From: Rotaria macrura
Taxonomy: Eukaryota; Rotifera; Eurotatoria; Philodinida; Philodinidae
Assembly: GCA_900239685.1 (NCBI GenBank)
Contig: OENT01000255.1
Location: 86,497-150,496, forward strand
Reading direction: 5' to 3'
DNA length: 64,000 nt
Position 1 is the first letter of the stretch. Every line of letters begins with the position of its first letter. The position numbers and the translations under genes are program-made. Of this stretch, positions 33,727 through 47,323 are shown piece after piece. The notes under the pieces are model-generated. The model saw only the letters and a list, made by a program, of their open reading frames with translations. It had not been told where the DNA came from and did no database searches.

Positions 33727-36196
33727 TCGTAATAATAAATGACATAAGAAAAAAAGAAACTATAGAAACTCCCTATTGAATACATAAGAGAAAAAATATT
33801 AAAATAGATGTCGCAATCAGAAGGCTATTAAAAGCTTTATTCGTTCAATAAAAAGTATACACACTGAATTGCATTTATTCAATGTTGCTTAATAAAAAAA
33901 TGCATCTATGATGCTTCATTGTATTCGTATATGGTATTTCCTATTTATTTAATCTAATTCTGATGAAATACGTCAATGAATTTAATTCTAAGAGATTCAT
34001 TATATACTGAATTACTATGGATACATACATGTAGTCAAAAACCTTTTTCGCAGGGGCAAAAAGAAACTTGAAAGATGGTGAATCTAAAGGAATGATATCC
34101 GTGACAATGTAGCACTGCTGAATAAAAAATGTTAAGTTTTATCAATAGATTTCTGTTGTGTGTAACAAAAAACTAACCTTTATGTGAAAGAGATTTATTC
34201 ACAGTTGATATTCCAGAGAACTCTGAGAAGTTACCTCGCGTGAAAAATATATTGATAAAAAGCAATTCAAAACTTGCTTGTTCATGAAAAATGTTTCAAT
34301 TACGATGAACATCTGTAAGAAGTATCTGAACAACCAGATGTATATATGGCTCTTTCATTATTACTGTTGCCTGAAAAAGTTTCATATGTGTTGATGTCTG
34401 CTTATACTTTTTCTGTTTGCATCTTTCACTGATGATTTTTGACGACGCTAGGACTTATTCCATTGTATACTCGTTGCCTAACATTCATTATATGAGAACA
34501 AGTACTTGTCTCTTGTACAAGTTGTTCAAGTCAGGATGACTTCGCGAAACTGATTTTAAATATTTCTTTGTAAAATTCAAGTGCTATCGATACATCATTC
34601 ATGTGATCACATGCTACAGAGATGCTGAAGTAGATCAGAAACAATAGAAACATGATTTTCCAACAGATTTAAGTGAGGAGAAACATTGGGGGACATTCTT
34701 CCCTTTAGTGAGAATCAAGTGAACTTTCGATCGACGACTATTGTTGATCATGATCTGCTTGGTTTCACGAACACAAAAAACAGTGTTCCTCAGAAAGAGA
34801 ACTTCTACTTCACTTGAGAAAGCTATATTGCGGTACATGATTGGTGAACAGTGTTGTCGAACTTGAAGTTAAAATAGGCGAGTCAAATTCTTAATATTAA
34901 TAGTCAGTAAAGAGTTATTGAATCCATGTTTCTATTCATGTTGAATGAATATGTGAGTCTGATTAGCGACAAGTTCTTTCTTTTATTTACCGAATGCTGA
35001 CTTGTACAATATGTTCCATGTGACTTTAGATCGTTTGCTATTTTTTCATCACTTCTGCAAATTTTGAACCTAATCTCTCTCGATTGCATTTATTACGTAT
35101 AATATAAAAAGTTTGTTGAAACTGATGCTGGAGTCAATTCCTTTCGCACAACGAAGCTAATCGTAATTGCGATCTCTGTGCTGAGAAGTTCAATGCATCT
35201 ATTTGACTTCTCATGTAAAAAACAGGTTATAAATCGATTTTGAATTTGACATTCAACATATTCTTATAATTTTTTTTCACATGGTTGAAGGAAAGTATTG
35301 ATACTGATGTAGCCGATAACATTTTTCATGTATAAGAGCATATTTTGAAAATCAATACTTTTTAAAAAGAAATGCCGTCGTTCAACCACATTAACACACT
35401 ACTTTAAACAGACGTGGCTTGTATGCTGCTTAACAATGTTAATGCATATTCTACGAAGTTAATGTCTTTCTTATGCACTTGTATCGAACAGTGTAGAGTA
35501 TTATTACGTACACGATTGATAATCTAGATCTCTTAATCATTTATTGATTCTAATAGACGTCAGGTTTTAGTTTTTGTTTCCATCGTAATTGTTTTTCGAT
35601 TACTCTGTTTTTTTTCTGAAGACGGTCATCATGATTTATTTTTCATTAATAACCAAGGACAAAAATCCACGTTATATTGAATAAAATACACGTGTGAACA
35701 AACCAGAACAAAACAAAAAATCAAACATGTCCTTCATTGATGTATTGTTTTTTTTTCTAAATTTCATAGACTTTTCGTCTGTTTATTAACCGAAGTATGA
35801 TTACCTTAGAGACTCTCTGCCGAATTCTGTTTACAAACTCGAAATTTGCCAGAATCACACTTTTCTCTTTTCAACAAGGACAAGTGCAACAACAAAAACA
35901 TTTAACAACCTATTAGTGACATTAAGATTACAATAGACATTTTAATGACGTAGATGAAAGAAAAACAGAAGTAAACTGATTTTTGCTAAAACCAAGAATC
36001 AAATGACGATTTATACCAAAGGATAGAACGAGAGGCAAAACTAATACAGTTATCGTAAGTTGTGATGATGAGTATCAAGACATGATTATTTTTTAAACGA
36101 GGCTGTTCATTTTATCACATTAAGGCAGATTATAACTGGATTTTTGTACAACAAAGTCTAAATTATAATCGATTGAAATCTTCACAAATCAAAGAT
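33727..36196. other. Gene-poor AT-rich sequence
   Basis: No exon, RNA gene or clear repeat recognised. ORFs of 60-70 codons on the minus strand (34635-34838, 34904-35089) have no splice context or family resemblance. Confidence 0.5.
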
Positions 36197-36350
36197 AATT
36201 TAATTTTTCATCAAACATCATCCTCTTTATCAAGTATACTTCTGTTTAAAATCATATATTTTTAATTTGACATCTGTTGAGTCGAAACTATACGATTTTA
36301 ATCAGAAGTATACTTGATAAAGAGGATTATGCTTGATTAAAAATTAAATT
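36197..36350. repeat. 61-bp imperfect inverted repeat with 32-bp loop
   Basis: Left arm 36197-36257 and right arm 36290-36350 are reverse complements with about eight mismatches; the core CCTCTTTATCAAGTATACTT at ~36221-36240 returns as AAGTATACTTGATAAAGAGG at ~36306-36325. The loop is 32 bp. Likely a small foldback/MITE remnant; no target duplication was evident. Confidence 0.75.
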
Positions 36351-36731
36351 GTCGTTGATTTAGATTTTGAGATCGTTCCAAATCTCAAAAAACTAATTCT
36401 CGAAGAAAACCCTATTTAGAAACCAAGGAACTCAAAAGAATAAATCACCAAAAGTAAAACTCTCGAAAAATTAAAATATCGCAAGAAAAAATGTTGAATT
36501 ACTGTCAGTTCATGATAGAGACGATTATAATTATAAAATAGCATATGAATAGGATTAAAATTTTACTTTTAATAGTTTATGGTTATAAATCAATAAAATG
36601 GGAGGGTGTGGGTGTGTATCGATGGAGTATCCACAGATACACACAACCTCGTCGAAATTGATTGACTGCAAGATCTATACGACAAAAATGATCAATTTTC
36701 GCTAAAAGAAAAAAGTCTTACTACATAGGGC

Positions 36732-37090
36732 TTCTCTAGCTGTAGGAGCAATAGCAAGAGCTGCTCTAGAAAGATTTGTTTTGGCAAAGCTCATCATGAT
36801 AAACGTGACCAATCACTAGTACCTCTCTATCGATTCGAGTTTTGATGTTTGTCAACATCTTGCCAATCTCTAATCGCTCAGATACAGGCATATCGGTATC
36901 AGCATTTTTCGTGTATTTAAGAAACGGATCATTAGAATTCAGGTGAACACACATCTTGCTCAATTTGATCTCGCATACCCAATAACTGACTTTCCCAGTG
37001 ACTTTGCTTTGTTAATAAATATTGGTCACCGATAACAAGAAGACGTTTTTTCTTATTACTAATAAGAAATGAGATTATAGGTGTATGTTA
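36732..37090 (-). pseudogene. Coding-like island, possible SF1-helicase remnant
   Basis: Minus-strand frames here read like protein but are broken. Frame 1 (37087 to stop at 36932) contains NKKKRLLVIGDQYLLTKQSH followed by WESQLLGMRDQIEQD, similar in pattern to the C-terminal end of UPF1-like superfamily 1 helicases (RLLVVGD...L...W). A second frame (36766-36963) gives RLEIGKMLTNIKTRIDREV and VIGHVYHDELCQN, and a third (about 36720-36780) gives LSRAALAIAPTAREALC. The frame changes and stops suggest a decayed gene, or exons that I could not join. The family suggestion is weak. Confidence 0.3.
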
Positions 37091-39663
37091 TCTGAATCGG
37101 TGAACAGCATGGTTGCGGGTGTAGCTGTAAAGAAAACGAAAATGATGTTTATAAAAAATTTGGCAAGAGATGAATGAATGTAAATAGATTGTGCGATATG
37201 GGCGGTGCGCACAAAACAGAAGCATCGTTTGTGAACACAGACTACAAGAAGAGACGAAGTGAAAATAAAAAGTAGCAGCCCACTCCTAAAATATAAATTT
37301 TAAATTGACCAAAGTGATGGCAGAATGAGAGGACATTTTTCAAGATTTTGTCTTTCGAGATTTGGACAGGAATTTATGGTAAGCTACTCTATACAGTTTG
37401 TCATAGCAACATATCTCGTACCCTCCAATGGATCTTTACACATATATCTGTCACGATCTTTTATAAACTTCACGTTCAAACAAGTTAACATCTGTTAGTG
37501 TACCTATGATTTAGGCAGATGTATTTTCCAGCGAACTACGACTAAGAGGGAGGAATTCTAAGTTCATGCTCATCTGACAAGAATTTCGTACTGCTGACCT
37601 TCGAATATGAATTAACTCATGAATAACATGGTAACAGCTCTTGAGATTGTTTCGAACTTAACTTAATAAAACCTTTTTAATAAATTGTCGACTGTTTAGA
37701 GTGCTAATACTCATCATTCTTATTGAAGTGCATACTAGAACATCGAAAAGTAAACTCTTTCTGATATTCAAGCGACGTTTTCTCTTTTTTGCTTCAAGCT
37801 ATTCAAAACTTTAATTGCATTGGTACATATACTTTGATAAAGTCTCATGAAAATAAAATTGAAAACCAATGTCACCCATATATGAGCTGTAAATTTATGC
37901 TTTATATTCGTCTGCCGAATTTTCAAAGTTATCCTGAATGACTTGATTTGAGAAGATACAACTAGAATTTGATCATTTGGCAACAGGTCAATCAAACCAC
38001 TAATTCATGTACAATAAGTAAGAACAAAAGAGAATCGACTGAACTCGAAGCAAACAGTCACCGATCTTGCTTTCGATACTAAAAGAAATTGATCTATTAA
38101 TACTCACTACTTCTCGTTTCTAGTAATGAACAAAAGTTGGGGTGGTACTTTTAAATAATTATTTTCATTTGAATAGAGGAAGCCGAGTTAATTGACTTTT
38201 TTTCTGTCAAGTTCGAAGACGACATTGTTCAAACGTAGTGTATTGATATGCATTCATTATGAGTCTGGGTGCGGTGTCTCTGCTAGAGTGTTAGTTCTGG
38301 TGAATGAGTTTCCTCTATAAGTTTTTTCTGGAGCGAAAGAAATAATTTTACAAAAACGGGCTCCTCTGAATCGAATCCATCCCATCTGATAGACAGTATA
38401 AGAGTAAATACTCAACCTATCTAAACAGAAACAAGTTACAAATGGAAGAAAATCATTTCACAGTTTTGCATCTGAACAAAAAGCATGTTTACTGCTCGGT
38501 TACTGCTTAGCTGAAATTTACCTTCGTTTGTGACATGAACAAATACTTCATGGTGGGATGTTTTGTACTTACATTATTTTGCGTGAATTTTTTTAATAGT
38601 AATAAAAAGAGATGCCATTGTAGAAAAGAGAAATAGAAGAGTAGTACTAGTTTTTGTTTCTATTGCTGCGACATTTTGATTGACTTATCAGGTATAATCT
38701 TCTACTAGACATGCTCTAGTTATGAACTGACTTACTCTACGAGAGGTATTATCTTTGATTTGGTCATAAATGAATTTTCAAAGTAGAATGTGTATTGAGG
38801 AATCACATTTACTTGAGCAGAGCTAATTTTTAGTGTACTCTGTAAATCATTCAATCAGAGGAAGATTTTTGCATTTGGCCTTATAGCGTTTGCTAAAAAA
38901 TAGTCGAAGGAAAATCAAAGTGAGGATAGAGCTTTTTTTTCTTCTTTTATAGATAGTAAGTAGTGTCGTAACTGCCAGATTTTGCTTACTTGAGAAAAAA
39001 TCGAACTTTTTGAGAATATGTATGTTGGGATATTTGTTGCAAAAATGAGATTTCTAAATCAGTATATTTTAGTGTAACTGTTCTATCTCGATCATTAATT
39101 AATATTTTGAAAATATTCATCTAATACGAAAGCCAATAAAACTTAACCAAAACATTTAGACTTACGTGCGAAACAAGAAAACGTTCCATTTTCGATGTTT
39201 AAATACTACCTATTGATTCATGAATCGTTCCAAGGACGATAGAGAAACTAGCCATATTCCATTCATCGAAAATATTTCAGTATTATTTTGTATCAAAATC
39301 AAATCAGAGAAAACACCAAAGAATCATCGGAGTAGGAAAACTATCTTTTCCAAAGTCATCCCTTCTACTCAAAATTACAAACTCTTTTCATCATATTATT
39401 GGGCAAAAGTACATCGGAAATATTCATGGAATACAGAACCTTTAGTGAATATCTGGAGGCATGCCTCTGTCTCCTAGAAGAGTAGACTTAAGCATCAGGA
39501 TAGTTAAATCTGTTCGGACATTTTTTGAGTAAGATAATGGTTTTTTCGAAAAGGCTACTACTTGTGAAATTGTAACATTCATCATAGTTCAAGCACATGT
39601 TCTTTTAATATGATATTATATTAAAATAGGAATTTCGATAAAGAAGTTTCATCAACCTCTTAC

Positions 39664-39723
39664 CTGTAAACTTCGTTGTGTTCGTTTTATATGCTGCTCA
39701 TCTGTACCGAGAATAGCTACTTG
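39664..39723 (-). other. Possible isolated exon or exon relic
   Basis: About 60 nt reading QVAILGTDEQHIKRTQRSLQ with a strong donor (CAG|GTAAGA) on its 3' side. No partner exon identified nearby; it may belong with the helicase-like island at 36.7-37.1 kb. Family unknown. Confidence 0.25.
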
Positions 39724-40207
39724 TTATATATGTTTGTAATCATGTAAAAAATTATTATGCTCCTCAAACAATAAATTAGGCATTCTATGTTAGATTAAAT
39801 TCGATACGTAAGATCATATAATGAATAGCAGATCTCGGTGATATATATTAGGGGAAAATTATCTTGAAAAAGTTTCTGCAGAAGTTCATGGAAGTGAGTG
39901 TGATACGGTATTGACGGTACGTTAATTTAATTTGTTCTTATAGGCATAAAATGCTGTGAACATCAAAAAGTCTGACTTTCATCGAATTAATTTTTTATTC
40001 AACGAACTTACTTTAATGGATAGATTGGTCCCAGGCAATACTATGTACTCTTTGCCATGTGGTGTTCTCATTTACGTGCCACTCGTCATAAGTTGCAATA
40101 TATATATAAAAGAGATATGCTCTCATTTAACTGAACTTGATAATAGATTGACTCTATTCCGTTTTCCATGTATGTAGCTTGTTTATAATTGCCATTGTTT
40201 GCAATAA

Positions 40208-40284
40208 ATTGATGAAGAAATTACTACAAGTAATGGTCGTAATATTGTACCAGTTCCACTTCATGAAGATAGAACATTAAAAAA
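40208..40284 (+). other. Possible isolated exon relic on plus strand
   Basis: A short frame reading IDEEITTSNGRNIVPVPL and then HEDRTLKK, ending at AAAAAA|GTGAGA, a plausible donor. The residue usage is protein-like but no upstream acceptor or family assignment is evident. Confidence 0.2.
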
Positions 40285-42394
40285 GTGAGATTGAAGCTTT
40301 CAACAAATAATTCGTGAAATTATGAAAATAAATGTAATTTTGTAGGAAATTTTAGACAAATCTTTGCTTGAACAAATGTAGAAATGCTTTTAAATTTTTT
40401 CCACTCCTAGCCTATAGCTGTGCGATCGATATAATTTATAACAATAAGGCCAAGTGAATTATATAGCAAATAAACGTATTTTATTCAGATTTTGAAAATG
40501 TTCATTTCTCCAATTCTAATATAAAATGGTGTTGATCACTTCAAGAAGGAAAAAGAAATATCTTCCTAGGTAACTCCGTAAAAATAGTAAAATTTCAAGA
40601 TCTTATATATATACGGTTACATAAACAGCAAATGAAAGACGTTCATGCCTTCTTGTGTATTTTGTCATTTATAAAACATCTTACCTCATGGATGTATTCA
40701 CCACCATCTTCAATAGTGCATGTCATAGCTTATTCCATGTGAAAAGAACTTGATCAACATATTCAATTTAAACTAATAATCAGTTACTTCTAAAGTATGT
40801 ATTATATTTTGCTCATTTATACGAGAGCACATATTCCGTATTCGTAAGATACTATAAGTGTCATTTAAATCAGTAAAGAGGTTTTTACAGTTGAGGTGTT
40901 AATCAATTGTCGAACGTTTGCAACCTCTTGCAGATCAATATTTTATGCGAATCTTTAGTTCAAACCAACGCATTTCTGTTTTCATCGTTAAATCGCATAT
41001 TTCGACGATTCTCATATAGGAACAAAGGACAAGATAATAAACAACCGAATAAATACGCTTATTATACTTTGTCATTGATAGACAACCTATTACAACCATG
41101 ATCAAATTTCAATCAATTTTTTTCATATTTCTGAAGAAATAGTTAATAAATATAGATCAAATTTAAGTATGGTATAATCTCCCTGGATGCGACACTCGAT
41201 TTGATACGTAAAACATAACTCGTTCTAAATCAACCGCACCAACTGTTGCTTTATAGTAAAGCAAACTCAACAGCTTTTCTCAAGCTAAGATCTCAAACTG
41301 TTATAAAGACTAGCTCAACGTGCAATTCCCATGCATGAAACTCGCGATTATCGTAGACTAAATTTTTCATTCAATTATCAAATACCAACTATATGTCATG
41401 ACTTAGTTGAACTCTGAGAAGCCATAACACCATAAGACATACCAATAGATATGTACCGAATCGATTAAGCGTTTCACGAATTACTGAATGTTCGATAACA
41501 GGTTTCCGAAATATATCAGAAACAATTACCATTTTAAGGGCATCGCCCTATATCAATACTTACAAAGCATGACTACTAACTCCTCAACAGTTGAATCAAT
41601 AATAAAAGATAAAAGCAGCCACCACAGAAAGGAAACCTAGAGCTTTCCTTGGTCTAAACTACATTGGACGACAACGAAGGAGATTCAGTTCGACAACTGG
41701 ATCCGATCGGATTTTATTGTGAATTTCTATAAAGCCGACGGAATTCTGATTGCAGAATGAAATTTATTTCCTTAGGATTGGAATTTGATTGTCGGAATCC
41801 GACAACATCTGTTATAGGGTTCTGAGAGATCTCTAATGATGTCAACAGGTACTAATTGGCATCCAAATAATAAATTACCATTTTCCCTTCAGATCTGTTA
41901 CTGATTCTTCAACCAGGATTTTGTCATTTGATCAGATACAGTATCGGATTAATTATGTGGGACAGGTAGTATATTAGCATACAGTCACACACAGTGTGAT
42001 GATTTTTTTGATGATAAAAAAAACAATGTAGATGTGACTAAATGTTGTGCGCTATTTTTGTGTATTAAAAACCACGGTGAGAAGCATTTTTTACTTTCCC
42101 TTTTATAGATTGTGCAGGGATGAAGAAAAAAGAATACACTAAGCGAGAAGGACATTGAAATGAGAATACAGAGAAAACGGCAAGTGCAAGAGCAAAAAGA
42201 GACAAAACAACCATCAAAGGATCATGAGGTAAAGACAAGAGTAACTTCATTATAATAACGAAAGACAAAAATAAAAAATAAGAGAACAACGATGAGATAA
42301 TGATGAAAATAAGGAACATGCACATGCAAGGAACAAGACAAGAGTGCGACGCGCATAAATTATTAGTCTAACGTGACATGGATACTGCCATATA
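40285..42394. other. No gene recognised; GGATCC-word patch near 41690-41840
   Basis: AT-rich sequence without supported exons. At about 41695-41810 there is a patch with GGATCCGATCGGAT and GTCGGAATCCGACA, the vocabulary seen in the insertions at 49.3 and 59 kb, but without clear CCCAGG/CCTGGG ends; it may be an old or truncated member. ORFs at 40907-41101 and 42065-42325 are not supported. Confidence 0.4.
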
Positions 42395-42475
42395 CACTGT
42401 AAAAAAGGATATAATGTATGTTGCATTTTCCTAAACCCTTAAAGGGTATATTAATGTGCGCTTTTTTTCACAGTG
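42395..42475. mobile_element. Miniature element with CACTGT terminal inverted repeats
   Basis: 81 bp running from CACTGTAAAAAAGG to CTTTTTTTCACAGTG; the ends are inverted repeats of about 14 bp with one or two differences. The interior holds a smaller palindrome (ACCCTTAAAGGGT). Looks like a small terminal-inverted-repeat element; no clear target duplication. Confidence 0.45.
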
Positions 42476-43805
42476 CATCTGTTGAGTAGTGGCTCTATTT
42501 GCGACCAGTACCTCTATTCTCTCTCTCTCTCAATTCTCTTCATTGGTCAGTAGACCTAGTAGTATGTGTGACTAGTTAGTGTATGTGTGAGTTGTTGAGG
42601 CGTGGTTTCGGAGTGAAGTGGTGAACAAGTCTAGTCAAGGAAGTAAAGTATATAGTTAGTCTACTGACTAACAGTATCAACATATAACTATAACTGCCAA
42701 TGAAAATTCTCGAGATTCACACTATTCGTACCTTAACCCAACACCCCAAAATCACAGGCACTATTTAGAGCAGCCACAATCGAATAGAAGCGCACGATCT
42801 AGAACAACTCCCCAGCTGCATAAGTCACACAACATATCAGAAAAAATAAGCTCACATGCGAGGAACCGTTAAACTACAATCCGTATTCAAATACGGAGCA
42901 AGGAACAAACAAAACCAAAAAAGCTACCATAATCACATGTCAGAAACACAATCAAACAGAACAATCAACCATCAGATAATTAGCCGTCTCGTATATGGAT
43001 GAGTCAGGCTTATTTTTATTCAAGTCAAGTCAATTTATCTGTACATGGTGCTTGAGTCAAGTCAGATTAAGTCTCTCCTAAAAAATAGAAGAATTCAAGT
43101 CAAATCACTATTCAAAATTAGATTTTTCACACTAGATTAAGATAACTGACTTGGTCGTGGATTATTATGATAATAAAAGGAATCTGAAATTGATGATTGT
43201 TCTTGTTTCACTAATTTTTAAAAAATCAGAAGAATTTTCTGATTGTTGTTACTAAATTGATGAAATCGATTCATCCGTTTTTGGCATGCTACTTAATGTC
43301 GACTTTTTATAAGTCGGTTCATGTTTGATATTACACCTGCGCTATCACATTGAACAATTTTACACAAAATACATTTGCGAAACCAATTCGTATCATACTT
43401 CTCTATATTCACTTAAACTATCTTTATCGTTTTTCGAAGACTGTCAATTGTTTCCGATGTTCTCAGAATCGATTCAACAGATGTAGAACCAGGCACTGTC
43501 GCAGAAGATAATATGGCCACATCTGGAGAATCATTTAATAGATCATCATGAACTTGTGAACTCATTTCATTTATATTAAAAATGGTAGAATAAATTTAAA
43601 TTTTTAACACAATGGATCATGTATGAATTAACCGTAAACTAGTATTATTACTTTCCTACATCTGCTAATGATATTGCGAAATGTTCCATTTCTATTGTAT
43701 AACGACTATTCATTTTTTAAATCATAAGAAAGGAGCAGTTTTCAGTACATTGATAATGTCAAACCCAGAGGCATCCCATAATACAACAAAAGAAATACCA
43801 ATAGG
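42476..43805. other. Unassigned sequence, A/C-rich on plus strand
   Basis: Includes a CT microsatellite near 42518-42535 and, from about 42700, A/C-rich sequence. No gene recognised. The composition continues into the following ORF. Confidence 0.4.
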
Positions 43806-44378
43806 TTGAATGAACGTAAAAACAAACATAGCTCCAGAAAAAGACTTGAACTGACTCACGTTTTTCAGCAAATTCATAAGCCAAGAGCACTGAAAACAAT
43901 TTCAATCCAAATAAAGTGCTCCCCTGTCAAAAGTCACGGTAAAAAGACTGTCACGAGTCGAAGCCAACTATTCAAGTCAATGAGAGGAACTTTAAGTGAA
44001 GTCTTCGACTCATTGAAAAGGACCTCGAGTCCAGCAAAAAGCCAGTTTCAAATGACCAGACTAGAATTACATATGAGACAAGACATGACCTCACCACGCA
44101 TCTATGACCATTTTGCCATTCCCCAAAACCCATCAAGAACTAACGATAAATATCACTTAACAACCAGCAAACAGGGAAATCCAAAACGTCCATACAGGTC
44201 CCCAACGATCTTCTCTGAAGACCCCAGCCAGGTATTATCTCACACACCGTCACAAAACAAACCAATCACACTTCAACATTCAGCGGTCGCCCCAACATCA
44301 AAACCACAACAACCGTATTCAACATCACCTCCAACCACGGAATCAAGTTATATACGTATCGTGCCTGAATCTAAATAA
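43806..44378 (+). CDS. Unrecognised 190-codon Ser/Thr/Pro/Gln-rich ORF
   Basis: Open from ATG to TAA in A/C-rich sequence. The product is basic and probably disordered (RLELTHVFQQIHKPRALKTI near the N-terminus; TSKPQQPYSTSPPTTESSYI near the C-terminus), with no hydrophobic segment, zinc finger or catalytic motif. The length is unlikely by chance, though A/C-rich strands have few stops. It could be a fragment of a retroelement (A-rich sense strand) or a host exon. No neighbour explains it. Confidence 0.3.
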   Translation: MNERKNKHSSRKRLELTHVFQQIHKPRALKTISIQIKCSPVKSHGKKTVTSRSQLFKSMRGTLSEVFDSLKRTSSPAKSQFQMTRLELHMRQDMTSPRIYDHFAIPQNPSRTNDKYHLTTSKQGNPKRPYRSPTIFSEDPSQVLSHTPSQNKPITLQHSAVAPTSKPQQPYSTSPPTTESSYIRIVPESK

Positions 44379-47323
44379 CCACCTACAAGGTAGCCGCATT
44401 CACAAAACTCAAACATAAACCAAATCCTTCTCCACGATAATACTATTCCGATTTCCACTCGAGAACCTTCGACATTGAAAACCGATAGCACAAACCATAC
44501 AAACGATGCAATCATCAACTAAACTATACTAACATCAATCCAGTAACCACAACCAGCCCGAAAAATTACCCGAAGTGAGCACAACAGGTGAACAGAAGTA
44601 TCCTGATGAATGTTCGTTTGCCATGTGATCTTCGATGAGCTGACCGAGTCGCAACCTTTGCTTTCGAAGTGGGGTATTTTATTGATGAATGTTTATTTTT
44701 TAGTTCCTATTTTTTGTGCGAAATGATTGGCGGTTTTGGAATGTCGTATAGATTAGTGAAGCAGTGTTTATTTCGCGAAGGTTTATTCGATTCGGGATTT
44801 GGATGGACGGCTTTAAGGTCTGCCTTTGGAAATAGGATGTTGATCGAATAGTTTGATGTGGACCGTTCCAAATACAGGGACACGGTATTAGAATCCGGTA
44901 GGAATACAAGGTATCAGTTGGGTTCAGTTTTGGGTGGTTACATTTCTCAAAATGTGACTGTTTACCATCGAGGTGGTAGTCCGTGTGATTAGGTTTATAT
45001 AGGATCCGTTTTTACGTAATAATTGTTATTGTTGCTTGTGGGATGTTGCTGTGTGGTCGGTAAGTTTTGTTGGATCGTTCGAATATTAGTCGGAAACGGT
45101 ATTTGGCGGGTTGATTTTACCGTTGTTCCTTAAAGGTTTGTCTGCGGGAGCTGCATGAAGTATTCGCTGAGGTGGATTGCTGTTTTTGTTTATTCAGTCA
45201 TTGAGGTGAGATGGGATTGCTGTTCTGTGTGGCTTTCGATGTTTTGTAAGATGTCGTCGAAGGGCCTGACATGGTTTAACGTTTATGTATACAACTGGAG
45301 TCGCTTGATTATTCAAGGCATTTTGGGAATTTTTATTTTCATGCTGTTGTGTGATCAGTATGTACAAGAAGCGATTGTTGAAATGCATCGGTGTTTAAGC
45401 CAATGAATAGTTTTAGTGTATAAGCTCTCTAAAGGTTATAATATTTCATTGAAAACACGTCATTTCGTTTTTTATGGACGTCAATAATTCACAATCGTGA
45501 TTCTGTGCGAAATTTTTGTACACGTTTTTTCATATGGTCATCTGCGTGTGTCGAAGGCTGTTTTTGAAACAGTGGTTCTTAAAAGGCAGTTGAATGAAAT
45601 TGAGCTTTGGTCAGCTATGTTTGTTATGGATTGTGACGTTTGTTGATTGTTGAACGCACATGAACATTCTTATTGTAAAAAAGACAACCACTAATGTATT
45701 GGATTAGCATATTCTTTTCAAGAAAAGGGTAAGTTTTTGAATGTTATGTTGCAAAGTTGGTGATTCTACGGCACATGAGTGACTAATTGATATTCCCACT
45801 GATGAACAGAGCTATGTATCAGTGGTAACTTTTTCTTTTTGTTTTCAGCGGTCCATCAGACATGTCAACATCATAAGGTTCGGTTTAAATCAACTACAGA
45901 TACATTGTTTTAGCATATGTTTATCTGTTAGTATGATACATGAGGCGATGATGCTTGTAATCGTTTCAAGAGAAGGACAAACGTTTCAAATTTAGAATAC
46001 ATTCAATAAATTCAATTTTATTTTTCAAATTGGGTCATAGGGGGAAAAGTCAACAGCACGTTCTTAAGCTCTTCGAACTAGTGGTACGATTTCTCAGTCT
46101 CAAATCGAACATGTTCTTTCCCTTGTGATCTGAAAGATGACAATGGTAATTTCTACAAAAGGAAAAATAAATAAATACTGACATATTTCCAATCCGTGTA
46201 ACTTTAGTGAACCAAAAAACCAGCATCTACTTAACATGACTTAAAATTAATGCCCAAGCGATATTTTATGTGCATATGGGAATACTGAAGCACTGATTTT
46301 TCTTTATATACTGATAGAAAAAACAGTGCTGCATTTTTCACCATTCTTAAACTAAAATTGTGAGAATAAAATTTGGATTACAATTTTTTTTTATGATAAG
46401 TTACAATAACAAAAGAGTATGTCATCTTTAATGTGCATATACTCTTATTGACCGTCACCTCTGTTTTCTGCCATCTTTCTCTCTCACATTCTCTATCATC
46501 TAGTCACCTACGATAAGACACCCACACACTATCAATACATATTCCGGTTGTTTTATGTGAGGTTGTCTTGTTTGAAATTGTGTTTTCTAAAACCCGATTG
46601 AAGAAATCAAGTTAAGTGAAACCTTAACACTACCCATGCAGTCACATAAACGCAACAACGGCATTTTAATGCGTTGAAGGAAGAAAAGACAGAAAGAACA
46701 CGTTTAAGTCATTCAGTTCATGGAAAAATAATAAGAGAACGCGTATAAACGATTTGATGTTGCCATAACGCATTTTCATGCATCTAATAGATGAATTTTC
46801 AGAAATCAATGCATTTTAACAGTAGAGTTAACCTATGGTACGGACGCAGACGAACTGTAACTCAGCTCGTCCAGTGTTACTGTCCTATTCCTTCCTTTGT
46901 CACTCCTTTTCAAGAAAATCATGAACGAGGAAGAGCAAATATATGTCGAGTCCTGTAAAGTTGCCATTCTGATGCGTTATGTTTGATTTTACTTCAAAAT
47001 ACTAAAAGCGGAAGCGAATGCTTCTAAAATCTCTAAACTAAATATTTATAAATATATACATAAAAATTTTGAAAAATATTGAAAAATATTAACTGAAACT
47101 GAACGAATCACATTGATTATTCGATGAAACAATAAAATATCGAACAAATATTTGTGAAGAGTTGTTGTATTTGTAGAAATAGCTTTCCCAGAATTTTCAT
47201 TTAATATGAGTAGTAAATTTTAAGATATTTCGTAGTCTTTTAATTATACGATCCTTTGGTCGACTCTTTGCTAGGACACAGAAACTCGTTATAATGTATT
47301 CCCAATAATGAAGAAAATACAAA
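44379..47323. other. No gene recognised; strand composition switches near 44.63 kb
   Basis: Up to about 44620 the plus strand is A/C-rich; from about 44640 to 45170 it is G/T-rich, so the minus strand there has the composition the plus strand had before. Small ORFs on both strands (44669-44909, 45155-45406) follow composition and resemble nothing. 45400-47320 is plain AT-rich sequence with no recognised feature. Confidence 0.4.
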
